Shown: positions 8,106 through 16,386, numbered from the stretch's first letter. The stretch is DNA of 64,000 nucleotides from Prochlorococcus marinus XMU1408 (GCF_003208055.1 NZ_QJUE01000002.1:558001-622000); one strand, 5' to 3'. Notes: generated by a model from the sequence alone, not told the origin. Numbers and translations are program-made.

Positions 8106-9115
8106 TGCTATATAAAAATGATTTACACGAATTCAATAATATTTTCCCTAGAGATATAAGTGATGAATTCCTTTTCTCTTTTGATGAATACTGTCTATTT
8201 CTTCAAGCCTTATCTATAAACCCATTAACTTTCCTAAGTACATGGTCTGATATTAACAGACAAGATATTATTTCTAAATATTGGAAGGAAAATACAAAAA
8301 TAGATTGGAAATGGTCATTATCATTTCCATTGTTTTCTGTTTTGGAAAAATATATTGAGAATTTCACTAATCCAATAATAATAGGTTTTTCTGGTCTACC
8401 TGGATCTGGTAAATCGACTCTAGGCTTTTGGATTGATCAGGTCGCTAAAGATTTAAGTTTAGACATCAATGTAATATCTTTAGATGATTACTATTTACCT
8501 GGAAAAGAAATGGATATTGCTATGCAAGGCAATCCATGGAATGTTCCTAGGGGCTTTCCGGGAAGCCACTCTATTGATTTATTGAATCAATCATTAGATA
8601 CTTTTTCCAAAACTGGGTTTTTGAAGTCTCCAGTTTTTGATAAATCTTTGAGAGAAGGTAAAGGTGATAGATCAGGATGGTGTGAACTAAGACCTAAAGT
8701 TTTGATTTTGGAAGGATGGTTTGTAGGTTGTGAGCCAATATCAAATCTAAGTGAAATTGATTATATATTGGAAGACAAATTTAATCTATCTCTTAATAAT
8801 GTAGAAAAGCAGTTTCGTATTTCTATTCAAGAATCTCTAATTAGATATAGTCATATATGGACAAAATTTGATAAGATCTGGCATTTAAAATCTTCAAATT
8901 TTAATAATACAATTCTTTGGAAAACTCAGCAGGAACAGGAGATGATTAAATTAAAAGGATCTGGTCTAAAAGATAATAGATTAACTGATTTTATTCGTAT
9001 GATACAAGCATCTATTCCACAAGAAACCTTATCCTGCATTAAGGCTGATACTAGAATTGAAATTAATCAGGATCGTAGGATTGAAAAACTTTTTAGTAAT
9101 AAATATCAATTCTAA
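8105..9115 (+). CDS. D-glycerate 3-kinase (plant/cyanobacterial GLYK type)
   Basis: 336 residues. The P-loop is GFSGLPGSGKSTLGFWID (about 94-111), followed by ISLDDYYLPGKEM, a GNPWNVPRGFPGSHS block, and LILEGWFVGCEP (Walker B-like). This pattern is that of the P-loop glycerate kinases of plants and cyanobacteria, which make 3-phosphoglycerate in the last step of photorespiration. Here it sits in an operon with a glucosylglycerate phosphorylase candidate and gpgP, so it may also recycle glycerate released from glucosylglycerate. If it is the only glycerate kinase in the genome, it must serve both pathways. The N-terminal 90 residues are lineage-variable. Its start overlaps the gpgP stop. Confidence 0.87.
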   Translation: MLYKNDLHEFNNIFPRDISDEFLFSFDEYCLFLQALSINPLTFLSTWSDINRQDIISKYWKENTKIDWKWSLSFPLFSVLEKYIENFTNPIIIGFSGLPGSGKSTLGFWIDQVAKDLSLDINVISLDDYYLPGKEMDIAMQGNPWNVPRGFPGSHSIDLLNQSLDTFSKTGFLKSPVFDKSLREGKGDRSGWCELRPKVLILEGWFVGCEPISNLSEIDYILEDKFNLSLNNVEKQFRISIQESLIRYSHIWTKFDKIWHLKSSNFNNTILWKTQQEQEMIKLKGSGLKDNRLTDFIRMIQASIPQETLSCIKADTRIEINQDRRIEKLFSNKYQF

Positions 9116-9246
9116 TATCTAGTTACTGATTTACTTTTAATTGATTAGTAAATTTATCAATACCTTTTTTTATGTTTTGTTAAACTTATTTTTTTTTTCC
9201 TTTCTTCTACTATCATGATTAAATATATCTATTACATGCCTATAAG

Positions 9247-9624
9247 ATGACTTCCTATGTTTACTTAGTTCAAAATGGTGATTTATTCAATATTGGTGTT
9301 TCAAATAATCTTGAGCGCTCTCGAATTAGTTTAAGACCAGGTGAATTGATTGCTTTTTCAATAACAGATAAGCCTGAAGTACTTATTAATAATCTAAGGA
9401 AAATATATGTTGATAATAGATTGCCAGGATCTGATTATTATCGATTAGCTAATTCGCAAGTTAAGGAATGTCGAGCATTATTAGAGGGAGATGGATCAAA
9501 TAACTATTTCCAACCTTTTTTTAGGGGTCCAAGTTTATTTTTATTATTTATTTCTTCTTGGTTCTTAATTACTTATATAATTATTCAATTTGCTGTCAAT
9601 CCTATTCTCTCCAAGTTTAGCTAA
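9247..9624 (+). CDS. GIY-YIG-like (T5orf172-type) protein with C-terminal membrane anchor
   Basis: 125 residues. The N-terminal 80 residues resemble the GIY-YIG/T5orf172 fold: YVYLVQNGDLFNIGVSNN supplies the YVY and NIG halves of the two-strand motif, followed by LERSRIS with a possible catalytic Arg. Later, GSDYYRLANSQVKEC resembles the helix that in this group carries the ...E-W/F-F region. The last 35 residues form one hydrophobic helix (SLFLLFISSWFLITYIIIQF), predicting a tail anchor. A nuclease activity is uncertain because the conserved Glu is not clear. It stands alone, with AT-rich spacers on both sides. Confidence 0.6.
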   Translation: MTSYVYLVQNGDLFNIGVSNNLERSRISLRPGELIAFSITDKPEVLINNLRKIYVDNRLPGSDYYRLANSQVKECRALLEGDGSNNYFQPFFRGPSLFLLFISSWFLITYIIIQFAVNPILSKFS

Positions 9625-9734
9625 TTTTCCTTTTTATTTGAATTGATAGATTAATATTGTTTACAGAATCTAGAGTTCATATACATGTTTTTTTTGTTAG
9701 ATTATATTTGTAAATATTTCATTCGGATAATAGA

Positions 9735-9869
9735 TTGATCTTATCAAATTTCTTGATTTTTGTGGCTGTACCTTTTGTTTTGTCTGCTGTTTTCTTTGGT
9801 ACGAAAAATGGTTACTACAATAGTGATGACTATGAGGGTGATGGTTGTGCACATGATGTGCAGAGATAA
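9735..9869 (+). CDS. small membrane-associated peptide, 44 aa
   Basis: A TTG-initiated frame encoding a hydrophobic segment (ILSNFLIFVAVPFVLSAVFF), then a polar, Asp/Tyr-rich tail (GTKNGYYNSDDYEGDGCAHD). An internal GTG at 9762 could also start it. The strong contrast between helix and acidic tail, and the Gly/Asp/Cys/His tail, look like a real peptide rather than noise. I recognise no family. It occupies what would otherwise be a 266 bp empty gap. Confidence 0.4.
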   Translation: MILSNFLIFVAVPFVLSAVFFGTKNGYYNSDDYEGDGCAHDVQR

Positions 9870-9890
9870 TATTTTGATTATTTGATATTT

Positions 9891-10172
9891 TTAATTATTG
9901 GAATTCTTGATACATGTCCACTTGCTATCAAATTGCCATACTGGTTTGTAGATATCATTCTCAATTTTCCTTCCAGCTTCGATACACATTTTTTCTGTTC
10001 CAAAGGGTATAGCAAATAATGATGGACTTGTAATACCACTTACTTGTGGTTTGCCACCTGGACCTTGTCTATAACTACCAATTACGAGCCAGTAATTGCC
10101 TTTAGCTAATGCTTGCAAACCTAATAATGAACTAAAAATAAAAACAAGTGAGATGACAACTCTTTTCCCCAT
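9891..10172 (-). CDS. small secreted/periplasmic protein, 93 aa
   Basis: It starts with a typical signal peptide (MGKRVVISLVFIFSSLLGLQ, cleavage after ALA-K at about residue 23). The mature part is 70 residues: NYWLVIGSYRQGPGGKPQVS, then MCIEAGRKIENDIYKP and a Trp/Cys end (WTCIKN). Two Cys in the mature chain (CIEAG and WTCIK) could form a disulfide in the periplasm or lumen. The pattern of a residue readout followed by a C-x-E-A-G helix is common in small secreted proteins of picocyanobacteria. Function unknown. It is divergent from uppP. Confidence 0.6.
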   Translation of the reverse strand: MGKRVVISLVFIFSSLLGLQALAKGNYWLVIGSYRQGPGGKPQVSGITSPSLFAIPFGTEKMCIEAGRKIENDIYKPVWQFDSKWTCIKNSNN

Positions 10173-10234
10173 GATTTATTTCCATTTTAGTATTCATATA
10201 TATACTAATTGAAATTCCATGCAAATTAGTAAGA

Positions 10235-11095
10235 GTGTGTTTTTTTTGTTTTTTTAAGATTCCTGAGTTAAATCATTTTATAGTCGATTGTTTTCAGTCT
10301 TTTTTATTAGGAATTATTCAAGGTATTACTGAGTTTCTACCAATTAGCAGTTCTGCTCATTTAAAAGTAGTTCCTTATTTCTTAGGATGGAATGACCCTG
10401 GAGTTTCTATTTCTGCTTCTCTTCAACTTGGAAGCGCTTTTGCTATTGTATATTATTTTCGAAAGGATATCGGTTTAATAATTAATTCATTTATTGCTAT
10501 TTACAATCATCGACAACCTTTTAAGGATGAAAATACCAAACTTGCAACATATATCTTTGTAGCAAGTATTCCTATTATGATTTTAGGTTTACTTATAAAA
10601 ATATACTGGCCAGGTTTCTCTGATTCCTATTTTAGAGGTTTATTTTCAATAGCAATAATTTCAATAATTATGTCTTTATTATTAGCAATTTCTGAACTTT
10701 GTTGTGATAAGAAAAAGTTATTTAATGACATTAAATTATCAGATATTTTCTTATTAGGAATTTCTCAATCTCTAGCAATATTTCCTGGAGTATCAAGGTC
10801 TGGTATTACTTTGACATCGGCGTTATTTTCAGGAATCGAAAGGAAAACAGCTGCTAGGATATCTTTTCTTGTTGGTATTCCTGCTATTTCTATTTCTGGT
10901 TTTGTTGAGTTGTTTTCTATATATAGAACGTCCACAGCAATAGACATTCTCCCAACAATTATAGGTATAATTTCATCTTTTATTTCATCGATAATTTCAA
11001 TTGACCTACTACTTAGATTTTTAGCAAGAAATAATACTTTTATTTTTATATATTATCGCTTGGCTTTTGGGACTCTTATATTATCGATTATGTAG
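10235..11095 (+). CDS. uppP: undecaprenyl-diphosphatase
   Basis: UppP (BacA) dephosphorylates undecaprenyl diphosphate to recycle the lipid carrier for peptidoglycan and surface polysaccharides. The two family signatures are present: GIIQGITEFLPISSSAHL (about 26-43, with the catalytic E and SSSAH) and PGVSRSGITLTSALFSG (about 183-199, PGxSRSG). Seven or eight membrane segments and a total of 286 residues fit the family. The frame opens with GTG at 10235; no ATG lies upstream of the conserved core, and the first 15 residues (CFFCFFKIPELNH) are atypical, so the true start could be slightly downstream. It stands as a single gene. Confidence 0.92.
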   Translation: MCFFCFFKIPELNHFIVDCFQSFLLGIIQGITEFLPISSSAHLKVVPYFLGWNDPGVSISASLQLGSAFAIVYYFRKDIGLIINSFIAIYNHRQPFKDENTKLATYIFVASIPIMILGLLIKIYWPGFSDSYFRGLFSIAIISIIMSLLLAISELCCDKKKLFNDIKLSDIFLLGISQSLAIFPGVSRSGITLTSALFSGIERKTAARISFLVGIPAISISGFVELFSIYRTSTAIDILPTIIGIISSFISSIISIDLLLRFLARNNTFIFIYYRLAFGTLILSIM

Positions 11096-11161
11096 ATTTA
11101 AATTTTAAATTTGTTTGCATTAGTATTATTATTAGTTTATTGTGTTTGATTTTTTAGATTT

Positions 11162-11320
11162 ATGCTTTTTGCAACTGATTTATTTTTAGTCTCTTTTGGT
11201 GAAATTGATATTCCTCCATTTGTTTTTGGATTGATTGTCTTTTTAAGTGTATTTGTTTTCTTAGCTGTTCTGATCAGTACAACAAAGTTGATTCAATCTT
11301 TAGTGAATGATTCTGATTAA
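11162..11320 (+). CDS. small single-pass membrane protein, 52 aa
   Basis: An ATG-initiated frame encoding MLFATDLFLVSFGEIDIPP, one strong helix (FVFGLIVFLSVFVFLAVLIS) and a short polar tail (TTKLIQSLVNDSD). The layout resembles small thylakoid subunits, but I cannot match it to a named Psb, Psa, Pet or Ndh peptide. It follows uppP by 66 bp and precedes the tRNA-Pro gene on the other strand. Confidence 0.5.
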   Translation: MLFATDLFLVSFGEIDIPPFVFGLIVFLSVFVFLAVLISTTKLIQSLVNDSD

Positions 11321-11339
11321 GCATGAAATGAATTTTTAT

Positions 11340-11412
11340 CGGAACGGCGGGATTTGAACCCACGACCCCCACTACCCCAAAGTGGTGCGCTACCAAGCTG
11401 CGCTACGTCCCG
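11340..11412 (-). tRNA. tRNA-Pro (anticodon GGG)
   Basis: On the minus strand a 73-base cloverleaf can be folded. Acceptor arms are CGGGACG / CGTTCCG (one G-U), the D-arm is GCGC...GCGC, the anticodon arm is CCACT-TTGGGGT-AGTGG with GGG at positions 34-36, and the T-arm is GTGGG-TTCAAAT-CCCGC. No CCA is encoded. The sequence carries no intron. Confidence 0.95.
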
Positions 11413-11446
11413 TTTTTTTAAATTATCACAACTACTTCCAGATCTT

Positions 11447-11779
11447 TTAGTTATTTAATGATTTCCATTTAATCCTTCTTTTTGTCTTTCTTACTATGCG
11501 CCTTATGAGAGAGTTCCTATTATCGCAAGAATAACCATGAATATGAAGTTGTTTAGCCATTTTCCTTAACTGATATATATTCATTTTCGAAAGTTTCAAT
11601 TCAGTATTGTTTTCCCACTCTTCTCCTTCATCAGGCAATACACTTTTATATTGTGATGCTTCAATTGTATATATCAACTCCGCAAATAATTCAGGTATAA
11701 TTACAATTATAATTGCAAGAATATTATATATATTTATTCTTGCTTTCTCTATTCTTTTCTGATAGTCAATATTTTTCAT
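11447..11779 (-). CDS. membrane protein with C-terminal SAP/Rho-N-like helical motif
   Basis: 110 residues. The N-terminal 40 include a hydrophobic helix (INIYNILAIIIVIIPELFAE). The C-terminal half (KLSKMNIYQLRKMAKQLHIH, then GYSCDNRNSLIRRIVRKTKR) has the helix-turn-helix pattern of SAP and Rho N-terminal domains: L-x(2)-M-x(2)-L-x(2)-A-K-x-L-x-I-x-GYS...L-I-x-x-I. Such motifs bind nucleic acid or act as small scaffold folds. The very basic end (RKTKRRIKWK) fits nucleic-acid contact. A membrane-tethered DNA- or RNA-binding protein is the inference. It lies between tRNA-Pro and a small membrane gene. Confidence 0.55.
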   Translation of the reverse strand: MKNIDYQKRIEKARINIYNILAIIIVIIPELFAELIYTIEASQYKSVLPDEGEEWENNTELKLSKMNIYQLRKMAKQLHIHGYSCDNRNSLIRRIVRKTKRRIKWKSLNN

Positions 11780-11816
11780 TTTGGTTAATTTACATTAAAG
11801 TGATTAAAAAATATTT

Positions 11817-11981
11817 TTAAACTGGAGATACAAATTCAGTATTTAGAGTACTATCCATCCATTGGATTGTTCTTTCTTGATCAATTTTCTTAGATTTAAA
11901 AGTAAAGGCTAAAAAGAATACCAATAGCAATGTTGCTAAAATTATTAGTATTACTGTCCTATCTGGTAATTGATCATTCAT
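11817..11981 (-). CDS. small single-pass membrane protein, 54 aa
   Basis: ATG-initiated: a short acidic start (MNDQLPDRT), one helix (VILIILATLLLVFFLAFTF) and a polar tail (KSKKIDQERTIQWMDSTLNT). Its start codon lies 2 bases after the msrA stop, so it is almost certainly the last gene of an operon with msrA and the 81-aa membrane protein. No family recognised. Confidence 0.5.
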   Translation of the reverse strand: MNDQLPDRTVILIILATLLLVFFLAFTFKSKKIDQERTIQWMDSTLNTEFVSPV

Positions 11982-11983
11982 TA

Positions 11984-12730
11984 TTAATTGGATTTAATAG
12001 GTGTATTTTCACCTCTAAGAATACAATGACTAATATCCCAATTGTAATAAGACCAAATCTTTTCATTAAGTTTAAAATTTGCACCTTTAAAATTCTTAAA
12101 TATTACTTTGGTTGGCATTGCTGAGCAATATGGCCTGCTTCCTGGCTTTGCTAAATATTGTTGGTGGTATTCCTCAGCAAAATAGAACTTTACATCATTT
12201 GTAATCTCGGTGGTGATTTCACCAAAGCCATTGTTTTGGAGTTCTTTTTGGTAACTTTTTTTGCTTTCTATTACTTTATTTAATTGATTTTTATTTGTCG
12301 TGTAAATTGCTGATCTATACTGAGAACCAATATCATTACCTTGACGATTTCCCTGCGTTGGGTCATGACATTCCCAAAATAATTTTAACAAGTCACTTAT
12401 ATCAATTTCATTATTATTCCAAACAACTCTTACTACTTCTGTATGACCTGATAGACCAGTACATACTTCTCTGTAGGTTGGGTTTTCTTTATCTCCACCT
12501 GCATAACCGACTGCTGTTGATATTATTCCTGGCAGTCTCCAAAAACCTTTTTCTGCTCCCCAAAAGCAACCACATCCAAAAAGAATCTCTTGTTCATTAG
12601 CTTTTAATTCTGCTGAAAGATCATTTTTAAATATTGTATGGAGCACTTCTTTTTTGATTTTGATACTATTATTGATTAAATATAGCTTATTAAATATCTT
12701 TGATAAATATTCTCTTAGATTTTTAATCAT
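11984..12730 (-). CDS. msrA: peptide-methionine (S)-S-oxide reductase
   Basis: MsrA reduces methionine-S-sulfoxide in proteins and repairs oxidative damage. The active-site motif is FGCGCFWGAEKGFW (about 51-64, catalytic Cys in GCFWG), with the downstream GYAGGDKENPTYREVCTGLSG split by family convention, the WECHDPTQGNRQGNDIGSQY block, and AEEYHQQYL near the C-terminus. The protein is 248 residues, with about 48 extra residues before the core that are basic and amphipathic (IKNLREYLSKIFNKLYLI). The last part could be a membrane-binding or unprocessed extension. It is flanked at 4 and 2 bp by genes for small membrane proteins on the same strand. Confidence 0.93.
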   Translation of the reverse strand: MIKNLREYLSKIFNKLYLINNSIKIKKEVLHTIFKNDLSAELKANEQEILFGCGCFWGAEKGFWRLPGIISTAVGYAGGDKENPTYREVCTGLSGHTEVVRVVWNNNEIDISDLLKLFWECHDPTQGNRQGNDIGSQYRSAIYTTNKNQLNKVIESKKSYQKELQNNGFGEITTEITNDVKFYFAEEYHQQYLAKPGSRPYCSAMPTKVIFKNFKGANFKLNEKIWSYYNWDISHCILRGENTPIKSN

Positions 12731-12734
12731 GTTA

Positions 12735-12980
12735 TTAATTTATAGTTTCTATTCTTATATGATTTATTAGTGTGGTAACAAATGCAAATAATAAGAATGG
12801 AAGGCTTAGTACAAGGATTAAGCCAACACCTAATAGTGCAAAAATAGGCCTTGAAGATCCCATTAAGGCAAGTCCTGCAGCTAAACTTACAAAAATTACT
12901 CCCATCCAAGCAAGAATTTGAATGTATATATCACCAAATTCAAGGTCACAAATAAGTCTATAATTTGTAAATGAGCTCAT
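12735..12980 (-). CDS. two-helix membrane protein, 81 aa
   Basis: The start (MSSFTNYRLICDLEFGDIY) leads into two hydrophobic helices (ILAWMGVIFVSLAAGLALMG and PIFALLGVGLILVLSLPFLLF) and a polar end (NHIRIETIN). This looks like a conserved cyanobacterial inner or thylakoid membrane protein. It is the first gene of an apparent three-gene operon with msrA (4 bp gap) and the 54-aa membrane protein. The gene context suggests a link with oxidative damage or membrane redox repair, but nothing in the sequence proves it. Confidence 0.55.
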   Translation of the reverse strand: MSSFTNYRLICDLEFGDIYIQILAWMGVIFVSLAAGLALMGSSRPIFALLGVGLILVLSLPFLLFAFVTTLINHIRIETIN

Positions 12981-13076
12981 GATTTCTTGATTAATTTATT
13001 GAACATAATAGTTTTTCATTATTTTATCTTATTTATAGTGAATTGATTAAAAAACTTTAATAAGTAATAATTAGTT

Positions 13077-14822
13077 CTAAGATTGAATTTGCTCTTTAGC
13101 TTTTTCTCTTTCCCACATGCTTTTATACAAACCATCCTTATTAATTAAGTTTTGATGAGTTCCTTCTTGTATGATTTTTCCATCATTCATTACTAATATA
13201 CGATCACATGCAGCAGCTGCTGATAGTTGGTGACTAATCATTAATACTGTTTTGTTAAACTGGCTTTTTATTGTTTGCAGTATTGCTGAGGCAGTTTTAT
13301 TGTCGACACTTGCTAAAGCATCATCTAAGACTATTATTTTTGAATCTACTAATAATGCTCTACTTAAAGCAGTTCTCTGTCTTTGTCCGCCGCTGAGTGT
13401 AATACCTCTTTCCCCAACAAGGGTTTTTAACCCATCTGGAAACCCTTTAATGTCATCTGACATTCTGGCTTCATAGGCAGATTCCTCAACTTTTGATATG
13501 GAAGCTTCTGGATCTCCGTACCTAATGTTTTCTGTAAGTGTTTCTGTAAACAGGTATCCCTCTTGAGGTACTAATGCTATAAAGCTTCTTAAATCTTCCA
13601 GCCTTAAATTAGTTACATCGTAATCATCTAAAAATAAGCACCCCTCATCAATATTAACCATCCTCCCTAAAGCTCTTGCCAAGGTTGTCTTCCCACAACC
13701 TACAGGACCTACTAAGGCTACTATTTCGCCAGACTTTATTTTGAATGAAATTCCATCAAGTATCTTTCTTTGTGAATCTTCATATCTTATCGATAAATTT
13801 TTTGCCTCTAATTCACCAGATATAGGTTTATTTATATTAATAGCATTATCTTTATCTTTGATAGTTGGCTCATTATTTAATATTTCTTCTATTCTTTCTA
13901 AACTTACCTGCCCTAATTGAAAAGTATTAAGTGTAAAACCTAATAAAGCTGTTGGGAAAACGAGTCTTTCAACATAAAGAATTAAAGCAACTAGACCTCC
14001 TACAGTAAGACTTCCTTTAGAAAGCTGTCCACTTCCAATAGCAATAAGAAGTAGCAATGATATTGAGGATAATCCTTGAAGTAATGGAAATAATGTACTA
14101 GCGGTTCTTGCAAGATTAATTGCAGCATCTCTATATCTTATATTTAATTTCTTGAAAGCATTTTGCTCTGCTTTCTCTTGACCATATATTTTGATTGCAC
14201 TAATACCTGAGAGATCTTCTTGTATCAATTCACTTAGTTCAGATAATGCTTTTTGTTGTCTCTTTCTTTGTTTAACCATTCTCCCACCAAACAATCCAAC
14301 TGTGCCAAGCAATGCAGGATAAATGGATATGGCAAAAAAAGTTAGAACGGGGTCTATTGAGAGCATTGCTGGCAATGTGAATGTATAAGCCAATAAAGTA
14401 TTTGTGAGGCTTAAGATGGTAAAACCGAGCAATCTTCTGATATTTTCTAAATCACTAGTAGCTCTAGTTATTACTTCTCCAGTTCCTATTGTTTGAACCC
14501 ATGCAGGATCTTGTCCAAGCATGTGATCAAACAGCTTTTGTCTTAGTGAGACTTCTACTTGTCTTCCCACTCCAAAGACTAATTGTCTAGAGATGAGTCT
14601 TACTCCACCCATAACAGTTGCTAAAATTATTAACCATGTCGACTTATTCAAGACATCTGAAAATGTAAATCCCTTTTTGAGATCATCGACGATACTTCTT
14701 ACTTCCATAGGAATAGCAACACTCAGGATATTTACAAAAATCAGACATAGGCCACCAATCAGCAACTCCTTCTTATGTGGTCTTAGATAGTTTTTTATTA
14801 GATCTAGTCTTAATGCAGCCAT
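13077..14822 (-). CDS. ABC exporter, fused permease and ATPase (MsbA/MDR type)
   Basis: 581 residues: an N-terminal six-helix ABC transmembrane domain (about 15-310), then an ATPase domain. Walker A is GPVGCGKTTLARAL (about 369-382), the Q-loop is VPQEGYLF, the signature is LSGGQRQRTALSRA and Walker B is KIIVLDDALASVDNKT, then the H-loop ISHQLSAAAACD. It acts as a homodimer or heterodimer to export a lipid or drug-like substrate. The DDAL in Walker B in place of the common DEAT (second acidic Asp rather than Glu) is seen in some members of heterodimeric exporters and could mark weak catalytic activity. No partner is adjacent. It is divergent from the DUF3288 gene. Confidence 0.88.
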   Translation of the reverse strand: MAALRLDLIKNYLRPHKKELLIGGLCLIFVNILSVAIPMEVRSIVDDLKKGFTFSDVLNKSTWLIILATVMGGVRLISRQLVFGVGRQVEVSLRQKLFDHMLGQDPAWVQTIGTGEVITRATSDLENIRRLLGFTILSLTNTLLAYTFTLPAMLSIDPVLTFFAISIYPALLGTVGLFGGRMVKQRKRQQKALSELSELIQEDLSGISAIKIYGQEKAEQNAFKKLNIRYRDAAINLARTASTLFPLLQGLSSISLLLLIAIGSGQLSKGSLTVGGLVALILYVERLVFPTALLGFTLNTFQLGQVSLERIEEILNNEPTIKDKDNAININKPISGELEAKNLSIRYEDSQRKILDGISFKIKSGEIVALVGPVGCGKTTLARALGRMVNIDEGCLFLDDYDVTNLRLEDLRSFIALVPQEGYLFTETLTENIRYGDPEASISKVEESAYEARMSDDIKGFPDGLKTLVGERGITLSGGQRQRTALSRALLVDSKIIVLDDALASVDNKTASAILQTIKSQFNKTVLMISHQLSAAAACDRILVMNDGKIIQEGTHQNLINKDGLYKSMWEREKAKEQIQS

Positions 14823-14895
14823 TCTTTTATTAATATGCTCATTAACCTAGGCAATATAAGCCCATGGACGTGAGCAAAAACTAATTAAGTTATTT

Positions 14896-15207
14896 ATGAT
14901 TGAAGCTCAAAATCATCCACTGTATTCAACAGACCGTGAAAATCTTGACCGATTAAGTGGTATTGATACTCCAGCACCTACTGATTTTGTTGAGCTTGCT
15001 AGATTACTAATTCGCTATCAAGACTTCAAAGGAGCTGATGATCTTAATTCTGACATGGATAAATTATTAAAAAAATGGAAAATCAACCGAGAAAAGTTAG
15101 AGACAATAACCAGAAAAATATGGTCCGATGGATTTAGACCTACCAGCTCTTCAGGTTCTGATAACGTCGGTTCTGGATTTGACACGTCCGATTCATCTCA
15201 AAACTAA
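14896..15207 (+). CDS. DUF3288 family cyanobacterial protein
   Basis: 103 residues with the family pattern HPLYSTDRENLDRLSG, TDFVELARLLIRYQDFKGAD, a W-x-I-x-R-E-x-L motif and ITRKIWSDGFRP. It is soluble and mostly helical, with a Ser/Gly-rich disordered tail. The family is restricted to cyanobacteria and has no known function. It starts the plus-strand block leading to trpD, but a 112 bp gap with weak inverted symmetry separates it from trpD. Confidence 0.85.
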   Translation: MIEAQNHPLYSTDRENLDRLSGIDTPAPTDFVELARLLIRYQDFKGADDLNSDMDKLLKKWKINREKLETITRKIWSDGFRPTSSSGSDNVGSGFDTSDSSQN

Positions 15208-15319
15208 TGTTATGAAATTATTTTTTTATTTTAATAACTTCTATGACTTGTAATATTTATGTCTAAGTTAATAAAAATATTCATCTTGAAATTCTAAGCA
15301 AGCAGCTATTTTCAAATAT

Positions 15320-16357
15320 ATGAGCTCATCATTTCCTATAACTTTTCCACTAATTCTTGAATCCCTTCTCTCGTCTAATGATTTAACCAGTGATCAAGTT
15401 AACTTCTTAATGAATTCATGGTTAGAAAATAAAATTGAACCAGTTCAAACTGGGGCATTTCTAGCTGCATTTAGAGCTAAAGGGATTTCTGGGGATGAAC
15501 TTTCTGTAATGGCTAAAATTCTTCAAGATGCGTCGAAAACTCCATTAAATCTTCCGTCTTTTGATTTGGTTGACACATGTGGAACTGGTGGAGATGGAGC
15601 TAACACATTCAATATTTCTACCGCGGTCGCTTTTGTTTCTGCTGCTTTAGGGGTGAAAATTGCCAAACATGGAAATCGCAGTGCAAGTGGCAAGGTTGGA
15701 TCTGCAGATGTTTTAGAAAATCTAGGTTTGCCTTTGAAAGTTTCTTCTGAAAACGTTATTGAGGCTTTAAAAACTTTTGGTATTACTTTTCTTTTTGCAC
15801 CATCCTGGCATCCTTCTTTAGTTAATCTTGCACCTCTTAGAAAAAGCTTAGGAGTTAGAACTATTTTTAATTTGCTAGGACCACTAGTTAATCCGCTAAG
15901 GCCAAAATCTCAAGTATTAGGTGTAGCTAAATCTAACTTGCTTGAGCCTATGTCCATCGCCTTAAAAGGAATGGGTCTAAAAAGAGCAGTGGTTGTTCAT
16001 GGTGCAGGAGGTTTAGACGAGGCTTCCCTCGCTGGAGAAAATGAATTTCGGTTTTTAGATAATAACTCAATAAGATCTGAAATTATTCATCCTAGTGATA
16101 TTGGACTTGATGAAATATCTAATGAAAGTTTAAAAGGGGATGATTTGCAAACTAATTCGAATATTTTGATGTCTTTACTCAAAGGAGAAGGAAATAAATA
16201 CCATAAAGAAGTTGTAGCTTTAAATACTGCATTGGTTTTATGGGCTTCAGGCTTTGAAGATAACTTATCTTTTGGTGTCAAAAGTTCTTTAGATTGTTTG
16301 AATACAGATAAATCTTGGCTTCTTTTTGAGGAATTAAGAGATTTTTTAGCTAACTAA
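15320..16357 (+). CDS. trpD: anthranilate phosphoribosyltransferase
   Basis: 345 residues. TrpD transfers the phosphoribosyl group of PRPP to anthranilate, the second step of tryptophan synthesis. Motifs: the PRPP loop [17 protein letters not shown] (about 88-104), the [15 protein letters not shown] anthranilate/metal block (about 119-133), and the [14 protein letters not shown] region with the conserved Arg that positions anthranilate. Homodimer, cytosolic. Length is typical. carA follows after 29 bp, so the two may be co-transcribed; a link between aromatic and pyrimidine/arginine synthesis by shared PRPP or glutamine use is only speculative. Confidence 0.95.
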   Translation: MSSSFPITFPLILESLLSSNDLTSDQVNFLMNSWLENKIEPVQTGAFLAAFRAKGISGDELSVMAKILQDASKTPLNLPSFDLVDTCGTGGDGANTFNISTAVAFVSAALGVKIAKHGNRSASGKVGSADVLENLGLPLKVSSENVIEALKTFGITFLFAPSWHPSLVNLAPLRKSLGVRTIFNLLGPLVNPLRPKSQVLGVAKSNLLEPMSIALKGMGLKRAVVVHGAGGLDEASLAGENEFRFLDNNSIRSEIIHPSDIGLDEISNESLKGDDLQTNSNILMSLLKGEGNKYHKEVVALNTALVLWASGFEDNLSFGVKSSLDCLNTDKSWLLFEELRDFLAN

Positions 16358-16386
16358 TATTTTTTACCTTATATACCAATTTTATT

